Assembly (NCBI GenBank): GCA_030740295.1
Contig: JASLXP010000967.1
Span: 1-12,589, forward strand
Length of the DNA stretch: 12,589 bases
Direction of reading: 5' to 3'
Source: Planctomycetota bacterium
GTDB taxonomy: Bacteria > Planctomycetota > PUPC01 > JACPCR01
Part shown: piece after piece, positions 6,957 to 12,589 of the stretch
Numbering within the stretch: position 1 is the first letter of the stretch
Layout of the letters: every line of letters starts with the position of its first letter
Program-made: the position numbers and the translations under genes
The notes under the pieces: model-generated
Database searches by the model: none
What the model saw: the letters and a program-made list of their open reading frames with translations, nothing else
What the model was told of the DNA's origin: nothing

Positions 6957-9900
6957 TCAAGTAATGAAGCCACCGTCAAGGTAACGCTTCATGGTGTCGT
7001 CTTCGGCGCGGGGGGTTTTGCCGGTGGTGGCGGTGGCCCAGATGCCCTTGCCTCCCAAGCCTCCGTCCTCCGCTTTGGTGACGCTCACCAGAGTTTCCTT
7101 TGGAACGGTATTGACGGCGTGGTTATCGGCCTCCCCTCCAAAGATGAACTTCATGTAGACCTTTGACTTGTGGAACAGGCTGTCCGTCTGGTGCATGGGC
7201 ATGTGCCAGTTACGAGTACAGCTCTGATGCGAGCCGTAGCGGAAATTGGCCTGGTAGCCGGTACCTTCGGAGAGTGCCCGCCCATCCTTTCGCGTTTCAT
7301 GCGCTTTGACGCTCCGTTCCGTGGCAATGTACGGAGCGTGCTTCATCATGATGGCGTTATACGGATAAGCAGGGTTATAGATGGTCCTGACCATACAACG
7401 GGCCACTTTGTAATAAGGGTCATCAGGCTTGTGCCCACGGTAAGGCCGATCAGCCGGGTTGGCATCCACGTAGACGTAGTCTCCGTCGTTGATGCCCAGG
7501 TCTCGCGCGGCCTCGGGATTAATATGGAGCTGGTGCTCGCCCACGCCGGGAGTGCGCTTGTCGATGCGATAAGGGTCACCGAAGTTCGAATCGAACATCA
7601 TATGCCAGTCGACAGTACTCCACTGGGAGTGGACTCGGTGGCGGGTCTTGGGCGTCAACAGGTAGAAGCGATAGCCGTCTTCCCAGAGGAAGTTCTTTGT
7701 CCCCTTAACGTCTTTCCACGGCAGCTTGATGTTTCTGACCGTGCGCTCGTCCCAGTGCTCCGCGTCCCGTGGGATACCATAGTCGTCCGGGCGGACATAC
7801 GGGTTGCTGCTGACGATCACGTTGGGCAGGAACTGGGTGGCCTCGGTCCCTTCCCGATGGATGATAAAGTTCTCCCCGTACTCGATGGCTTCCGGGATAT
7901 CCGAATAGGCGTGCATGCGGCCCGTATCGGTATGGAACGGCTCGTCCTCGTTTATCTGTTCCCAGAATGGGATGCGAGGATAGGTCCGGTATTGCAGCAG
8001 GGCGCCTCCCGGAGGGCCATGCTTACCGGCCATGAGATCATCGAGCTTGTACCCGGCGGTGGTCGTAGAGCTATCCAGGAGTCGCTGGATGTAGACGCCG
8101 CGCTTCCCCTCATTCTCGAACTTGAAATTATCACTGAAGCGCTTATCGCCCGTGAGGTCAGCCATCGCGTTGGCAACGCCGGCCAGGATGGCGAGATCGT
8201 CCTTGGAATCGAAGACGGGCTTGATGCCTCCCTTCCATATCTGAAGGAACGGGTTCGAGCAGGAGGATGTGATCTCCAGGTCCTCGAACTCGATCCACGA
8301 ATTAGCAGGCAGGCCAAAGTCAGCGTATTCGACCGAGGCGGTCATCTGAATGTCCGCCGTGATGATCATGTCAATCTTGGGATTGACATTCTTGAACATG
8401 TCATAGGCATGCTTGGCGTTGTTAAAGAGATTCACGTTGTTGAAGAAGAGCGCCTTGGTCGGCGTGGGCATATGAGTCTGGCCGGTGAAGACCTTGTGCC
8501 CGTACTTTGGCGTTTCCACGATGAGCGGTCGGTCACCGTGGTTCCAGTAAGCCGGTTCTTCGCCTTTGCAGCGGGCGCCGACCTTGATGTCTTTGCCGTG
8601 GGCATTCTCGTCCAGGTTGAGGTTGAAGGTGTCTTCAGCCACCCATCCCTTGAACCCCGGGCCGGTCCAGGGCGAGCCCTGGAAATTGGCGGCTTTGTAG
8701 TTCCCGGCCCATGTGTGGGAACCGGCGCCTTTCTTGCCGATGTTGCCGGTAAGCATCAGGGGCAGGTAGGAGGCCCGATTTGATTCGGTAGCGTGGAACC
8801 AATGATTGATCCCTTCGCCCTGGTGGATCGCCACCGGCTCTATCGTGGCGATGTCCCTTGCCAGCCTTTCGATCTGGTCCGCAGCAATCCCGGTGATCTC
8901 ACTCACGGTGCCCAGGTCATAGTCCTCGAGATGTACTTTGTACATCTCGAAAAGGGTCATAACCTCCACGTCCTGGCCAGCGATTTTGACCGTAAATTTT
9001 CCTTCCAGTGCTGGTTTGATTCCCTTCTTAGTTATTTTTTCGCCGACGTCGTCGCGAGTGATGGCCTTCAGGCCGTTGCTGGCCTGGTCCCAGACCACGT
9101 AATCGCCCAGCTTCTCGTGCTGTTCGTCGGTGAATCCCTGAATCTTGTAGCTCGGCCCGGTTTTCGACAAATCCGACTTGTAACCGGGGATAACCTCCGC
9201 GGCCCGCAACCGTTTAAGATTGTCCGTGCGCACCAGGAGTGGGAAGTCGGTGAAGCCCTTGACGAACTTCTCGTCGTACATTTTGTTGTCGATCATGAAC
9301 CGCGTGATGCCGAGGAACAGGGCCGCGTCCGTCTGGGGACGGATAGAAAGCCAGTAGTCGGCCTTGGTGGACGGTGGGCTGTACTCCGGCGAGATGACAA
9401 CGATCTTGCCTCCCCGCTCCATGCACTCGATGAACCAGTGGGAGTCGGTCAGCTTATTCTCGACCAGATTCTTCCCGTCCATGATGATCAGTTTGCTGAA
9501 GCGGAGGTCATTGAAATCGCAGTCGGAGGTCTGGAGCCCGTGGACCCACGGGTGTCCGGGCGCCTGGTCTCCGTGCCAGGTGTAGTTGGCCCAATTTCGT
9601 CCCCCCCGTGCCTGGTCCGGCCCGACGCCGCGAATCTGGGCATCGAGGAGGGCCATGGAATTATTCAGGCGGTAGATGCCATACTTGCCGATGACTCCGA
9701 GCAGCCCCATGCCACCCCGGAATTTGAACGTGCGGGTGCCGGCCTCGCCCATCTCATCGACCATCTCTTTGGGGTAGCCCTGGCCCAGGAGCCGTTTGGC
9801 CCCCTCGGCGCCGCTGTAGGTCTTGGCGATGCTCTGATAGCCCTTCGCTATGTAGCGGAAGGTGTCCTCCCAGGCAATCTTGACGAAGGTATCCTGACCT

Positions 9901-10400
9901 CGAGCATCAAATTTATACTTCGTGCGGAGTTCGTCGGTCAGCGACGGGTAACCATCATCCGCCCATTGCTTCCAGCCCTGCCTGACGATGGGGTACTTCA
10001 GACGGTAAGGGCCGTAGACCACGCGATGGAACGTGTAGCCTTTGGCGCACTGCCGGGGATTCCAGTTCGGCGTGGCTTTGTTGCCATAGAGATCAGCATA
10101 AGTCTCATAGTCGTACTGGGACCCGAGGCGCGTGACGACACCGTTCCGCGTATAGGCCATACAGCGGCACGCGTGGGTATCGTTGGGCGAACAGACCCAG
10201 GAAAACGAGTCATCGTACCGATATTGGTCGCGATAGATTTTTTCCCAATCCCGTTCGGGATAGGCTGCCAGCGGGTTGGCAAATTCTTCGGCGACATCGA
10301 AAGCCCAGAGCTTCACCCCTGGTGCTGCGACGGTCCCCCCGCCGGCGACTAGGCAGCTTTTCAAAAAATCACGACGCGAGAATCCATTGGATTTACTCAT
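6957..10400 (-). CDS. nxrA: Nitrite oxidoreductase-like catalytic alpha subunit (Tat-exported, DMSO reductase family type II)
   Basis: This molybdopterin protein would oxidise nitrite to nitrate in the periplasm, or run in reverse. I use the ATG at 10400 (1147 residues) because AGGAGA lies 9 nt upstream and the Tat signal SRRDFLK then sits at residues 8-14; an in-frame ATG at 10445 would overlap the upstream gene and add 15 residues. The N-terminal cluster site reads C70-x3-D74-x3-C78, with C118 in NPRQCAKGYTFH. C80 is an extra cysteine. An aspartate-rich stretch at 291-298 (TSDCDFND) lies where type II enzymes place the Asp molybdenum ligand. The length is close to anammox and Nitrospira NxrA, and WVCSPNDTHAC and YGPYRLK match them as I remember them. 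It follows the gamma gene by 17 nt. Perchlorate, selenate or nitrate reductase alpha subunits are less likely relatives. Confidence 0.92.
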   Translation of the reverse strand: MSKSNGFSRRDFLKSCLVAGGGTVAAPGVKLWAFDVAEEFANPLAAYPERDWEKIYRDQYRYDDSFSWVCSPNDTHACRCMAYTRNGVVTRLGSQYDYETYADLYGNKATPNWNPRQCAKGYTFHRVVYGPYRLKYPIVRQGWKQWADDGYPSLTDELRTKYKFDARGQDTFVKIAWEDTFRYIAKGYQSIAKTYSGAEGAKRLLGQGYPKEMVDEMGEAGTRTFKFRGGMGLLGVIGKYGIYRLNNSMALLDAQIRGVGPDQARGGRNWANYTWHGDQAPGHPWVHGLQTSDCDFNDLRFSKLIIMDGKNLVENKLTDSHWFIECMERGGKIVVISPEYSPPSTKADYWLSIRPQTDAALFLGITRFMIDNKMYDEKFVKGFTDFPLLVRTDNLKRLRAAEVIPGYKSDLSKTGPSYKIQGFTDEQHEKLGDYVVWDQASNGLKAITRDDVGEKITKKGIKPALEGKFTVKIAGQDVEVMTLFEMYKVHLEDYDLGTVSEITGIAADQIERLARDIATIEPVAIHQGEGINHWFHATESNRASYLPLMLTGNIGKKGAGSHTWAGNYKAANFQGSPWTGPGFKGWVAEDTFNLNLDENAHGKDIKVGARCKGEEPAYWNHGDRPLIVETPKYGHKVFTGQTHMPTPTKALFFNNVNLFNNAKHAYDMFKNVNPKIDMIITADIQMTASVEYADFGLPANSWIEFEDLEITSSCSNPFLQIWKGGIKPVFDSKDDLAILAGVANAMADLTGDKRFSDNFKFENEGKRGVYIQRLLDSSTTTAGYKLDDLMAGKHGPPGGALLQYRTYPRIPFWEQINEDEPFHTDTGRMHAYSDIPEAIEYGENFIIHREGTEATQFLPNVIVSSNPYVRPDDYGIPRDAEHWDERTVRNIKLPWKDVKGTKNFLWEDGYRFYLLTPKTRHRVHSQWSTVDWHMMFDSNFGDPYRIDKRTPGVGEHQLHINPEAARDLGINDGDYVYVDANPADRPYRGHKPDDPYYKVARCMVRTIYNPAYPYNAIMMKHAPYIATERSVKAHETRKDGRALSEGTGYQANFRYGSHQSCTRNWHMPMHQTDSLFHKSKVYMKFIFGGEADNHAVNTVPKETLVSVTKAEDGGLGGKGIWATATTGKTPRAEDDTMKRYLDGGFIT

Positions 10401-10409
10401 GCTCTGTTC

Positions 10410-10415
10410 TCTCCT
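10410..10415 (-). promoter_or_regulatory. Ribosome binding site that decides the alpha-subunit start
   Basis: AGGAGA on the minus strand lies 9 nt before the ATG at 10400. It favours this start over the upstream in-frame ATG at 10445 and puts the twin-arginine motif close to the N-terminus, as expected for a Tat signal. Confidence 0.8.
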
Positions 10416-10417
10416 GG

Positions 10418-12112
10418 TTATTTGTCCAATATCAGACGATGCCAAATGGTTACAGACTTCTGGCCGTCACGGTCACGGGCACTGCCGTCCCAGACTGCCA
10501 GAGCGATCTTCACTTCTTCTCCCGGCACAAAGGCCATGTCCTTCTTATCGGTAACGGCAAGGTCTCGGGTGAAAACGACTTGCCAGACTTTATCCTCATC
10601 CGTCCACCCACCGTTGGCCTGGACGTTCTGGCCTCCGTTCAGTTGTGTAGCCAAAGTCCCGAAGCCCTGAGCCGTCAGATCTTCTGCCGACGATTTCCGC
10701 TTGGGGCTGGAAAGGAGGTTGCCAGCGCCCCACCCGGTGAGGAAGAGAGGAAGATGGGCAGCAGCGGCGAATTCCGCAGGTTTCGAGTGCCGGCCAAAGG
10801 GTGGCTTCTCGAGCGACTGGTAAAGGTCGACGGCCATGTTGGGGAACACTTCCTGGACGTCGGCGTGGGCTGTGAGGTCCCGCTGCCAATGGGATTTCCA
10901 ATGCCAGATGTTCACCTCTTCCTTCTTCGCCCCCATGCCAAAGAATGGCGGATCGGCGAGCCGCGAGAGCTCCACAGCGACCCCGTCGCCGAATGCGGTC
11001 TGGCTGAGAGCGTGGTCATCCTTCGAGGAATCTGTCCAACTGAGGCGCAGCGCGATCTTTGAGCCGTTGTGAACGGCGCGAACTTCAACGCCTTCGACGC
11101 GGTCATCGCGCCACCAGAGGGGCATAAGGGCAACGTAAGTGGACTTAACCTTCTTCCATCCCGGGCTGGCGGGATCTGCCATGTCTTTCTCGGTCATCGC
11201 TGTCTTGGTGGCTTTCATAGTTCGCTGGCTCTGCTCAACCTTTGCCTGCGCCCCTGGATTCACGTAGGTCTGGACGTAATGAACGAGGGCCCAGAGGTCA
11301 TCATCGCTCTTGAATTTGAACACCGGCATGGGAGTACCGGGCATGCCAGCAAGAAAGCGTCGAGCCAGATCTTTGCCATCGGGGCTGCCTTTAAAGATGC
11401 CTTGGGTGAAATCACGGGCGGATATGGGGTAGCCGCTGCTATCCATAAGGGCCTCTTTTCCCTGGCCACGGCCATCAGCACCGTGGCAGGCGGCACAGGT
11501 TTCCCCGTAGATCTGACGACCTCGAGCAATGTGCGCGATGCTGACTGCGGGCTCTTTGGGAAGAACGATGGGCGAGCCGGCTTTCAGTTTCTTCTTGGCT
11601 ATCTTTTCGGCTCTGGCGCGCTTGATGCCCTTTTTGAGCATTTGCTCCAACCGGCCATCGTAGGCCAGTTTCTTTACGTAATAGACGAGGGCCCAACGGT
11701 CATCAACGGAGAGACGATCCCAAGGCGGCATCGCCGACCCCGGCATGCCCCGGGTAATGGTCCGAAAGAGATCCTGGTCACTGGGGACGCTGTTATCGGT
11801 GGAGATAAGACGAAACTCCACCCGGCTGAAATCCCTTGGCTTCGGATACAGAAGATACGACGCCATCCCATCTCCGAGTCCTTTGTTACCATGGCAGGCC
11901 GCGCACTGCTTCAGATACAGGGCCTCGCCTCGTTTCAGCATGGCGTCGGTGACCTTGGCGGGAGGGGAGACCTCCTGCGCTGGAGTTTCGAGGGTCAGGC
12001 TGAGAAAAAGACCTGAAAAGACAATACTGCCAATGAGAGAGACTTTGTTCGCTTTTCGTCGGTGCATTTCTAAATGGCTCTTTAGAGATTTCAGGGACAC
12101 GGATTCGACCAT
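10418..12112 (-). CDS. nxrC: Diheme cytochrome c fused to an NXR gamma-type (ethylbenzene dehydrogenase-like) heme b domain
   Basis: The protein has 564 residues from the ATG at 12112, or 549 from the ATG at 12067; the latter gives a more typical Sec signal (MHRRKANK, then a hydrophobic stretch ending near TPAQ). Neither start has a strong ribosome site. Residues about 55-150 and 193-285 are two similar cytochrome c domains, each with CAACH (C70-H74 and C206-H210) and a downstream methionine motif (RGMPGSAMPPW; AGMPGTPMPVF). A lysine-rich linker (158-178) joins them. Residues about 315-564 resemble the heme b gamma subunits of ethylbenzene dehydrogenase and relatives: ALMPLWWRDDRVEGVEVRA, then FGMGAKKEEVNIWHWK (391-406), and an end of the type VKIALAVWDGS. 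Met393 and a lysine are plausible heme b ligands. It would move electrons from beta through heme b to the c hemes in the periplasm. It is first in the operon. Confidence 0.87.
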   Translation of the reverse strand: MVESVSLKSLKSHLEMHRRKANKVSLIGSIVFSGLFLSLTLETPAQEVSPPAKVTDAMLKRGEALYLKQCAACHGNKGLGDGMASYLLYPKPRDFSRVEFRLISTDNSVPSDQDLFRTITRGMPGSAMPPWDRLSVDDRWALVYYVKKLAYDGRLEQMLKKGIKRARAEKIAKKKLKAGSPIVLPKEPAVSIAHIARGRQIYGETCAACHGADGRGQGKEALMDSSGYPISARDFTQGIFKGSPDGKDLARRFLAGMPGTPMPVFKFKSDDDLWALVHYVQTYVNPGAQAKVEQSQRTMKATKTAMTEKDMADPASPGWKKVKSTYVALMPLWWRDDRVEGVEVRAVHNGSKIALRLSWTDSSKDDHALSQTAFGDGVAVELSRLADPPFFGMGAKKEEVNIWHWKSHWQRDLTAHADVQEVFPNMAVDLYQSLEKPPFGRHSKPAEFAAAAHLPLFLTGWGAGNLLSSPKRKSSAEDLTAQGFGTLATQLNGGQNVQANGGWTDEDKVWQVVFTRDLAVTDKKDMAFVPGEEVKIALAVWDGSARDRDGQKSVTIWHRLILDK

Positions 12113-12589
12113 TCGCTACCACCGTGGATGGCTATCCATATAAGCGAAGGTACATTACCTATCAATTCTTCAAAAAGCCAATCCCATGCCGCCAAGCAAG
12201 AGTTCTTTGCCCAGCTTGACGCGAAAGTTGCGCAAGCGATTGGATTGGAAGGGCTTTAAAAGCCGAGACAGCAGGATCAGGCTGGTGACGTGATCCCCGT
12301 TTCGAACACAGACACGACCTGGAGATGACAGATGTGTCGGGACTGCATGACCTGGAAGTCATGGGGGAGAAACCTCCTCGAGGCCCTACGTTGGAATGGC
12401 GCCAAATGGTGACGTGGATGCCCCGACTGTTGATTCGGAGGCCCCGGCGATCCCGGCGATCCGTCCTGCAACAGAGGCCAGCGAAACATTGAATTCGTGA
12501 GCGATACTGGCAGCCAGCAAATTGCCGCCATTCTTTCTGAATCGACAAGATTGAACTCCTGACCCAGGCTCTGATGCCCTTCGCTGAGC
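12113..12589. other. Leader region without a confident gene
   Basis: Nothing in these 477 nt convinces me as an intact gene. Several overlapping minus-strand frames are open (for example 12162-12548 and 12277-12531), but their translations are rich in Arg, Ser, Cys and Trp and look like chance frames. One minus-strand stretch (12170-12358) reads more like protein near its end (SLILLSRLLKPFQSNRLRNF, then KLGKELLLGG) but has no ATG or GTG start. A perfect 9-bp tandem repeat, ccggcgatc twice, lies at 12444-12461. The region near 12137-12165 holds the promoter candidate. Confidence 0.6.
12137..12165 (-). promoter_or_regulatory. Sigma70-like promoter for the nxr-like operon
   Basis: On the minus strand TTGATA (12165-12160) and TATATG (12142-12137) are separated by exactly 17 nt. 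The first matches the -35 consensus in five of six positions, the second the -10 consensus in four of six, including the leading TATA. Transcription would begin near 12130, giving a leader of about 18 nt to the ATG at 12112 or about 63 nt to the ATG at 12067. A short palindrome, CCAC-c-GTGG, lies just downstream near 12118-12126 and could be an operator half-site or chance. Confidence 0.5.

Noticed and set aside
7170..8783. Plus-strand ORF of 537 codons, and another at 8793-10352
   Set aside because: They are shadows of the alpha-subunit gene; long antisense frames are common opposite GC-rich genes. The minus strand encodes a clear molybdoenzyme.
10401..10445. Longer alpha-subunit start at 10445
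   Set aside because: It would overlap the end of the gamma gene, has no better ribosome site and would move the twin-arginine motif away from the N-terminus.
11069..12016. Plus-strand ORF of 315 codons
   Set aside because: It is the antisense of the cytochrome c part of the gamma gene, which has two CAACH heme sites on the minus strand.
12444..12461. Tandem 9-bp repeat as a CRISPR or regulatory repeat
   Set aside because: There are only two adjacent copies and no spacers; it may be a small duplication or chance. No CRISPR array, tRNA, rRNA or insertion sequence was seen anywhere in the window.
12162..12548. Minus-strand ORF of 128 codons upstream of the operon
   Set aside because: The translation is dominated by Arg, Ser and Cys, has no recognisable motif and competes with two other open frames, so I do not call it a gene.

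Overview
The window carries a single-direction gene cluster on the minus strand, read here from right to left. It encodes a nitrite oxidoreductase (NXR)-like enzyme of the periplasmic type: a DMSO-reductase-family type II molybdoenzyme resembling the NXR of Nitrospira, Nitrospina and anammox bacteria. I place it there from characteristic stretches in the alpha subunit (CSPNDTHAC, the GYTFHR..YGPYRLK region) and the beta subunit (WWNNVE.KPYGGYP, NHCTYP.CLAACPR, EKCIACYPR.EGKDP). The host is probably an uncultured or environmental bacterium with a moderately high GC genome. I cannot assign a phylum from this sequence.

Layout in transcription order. At 12589-12113 there is a leader without a confident gene; it holds a good sigma70-like promoter and possible remnants of a broken ORF. 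Next is a gamma-like subunit in which two c-type cytochrome domains are fused to an ethylbenzene-dehydrogenase-type heme b domain (12112-10418). The Tat-exported catalytic alpha subunit follows (10400-6957), then a small conserved-looking protein of unknown function (6942-6613). The iron-sulfur beta subunit (6544-5270) is followed by a TorD/NarJ-like assembly chaperone (5255-4440), an unrecognised 244-residue protein with a degenerate metalloprotease-like motif (4436-3702), and a tandem universal stress protein with a C-terminal PCP_red-like domain (3701-2481). Last is a large cytochrome bd-like membrane protein that runs off the left edge (2404 to beyond 1). Six of the seven junctions between 12112 and 2404 are 0 to 68 nt, and several ribosome sites sit on the preceding stop codon, so this looks like one operon.

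Inferred working model: alpha-beta is assembled with the TorD-like chaperone and exported through the alpha Tat signal. The gamma/cytochrome c fusion takes electrons from the beta clusters through heme b and passes them through its own c hemes. The bd-like protein keeps recognisable heme ligands but has no long quinol-binding loop, and it carries a PA14-like domain; it could be the electron exit, possibly a terminal oxidase. The same enzyme type can run as a nitrate reductase, so the physiological direction is not fixed by sequence.

The least ordinary parts are the cytochrome c-gamma fusion, the USP-PCP_red fusion, the degenerate zincin-like protein and the PA14-like insertion in a bd-type oxidase subunit.
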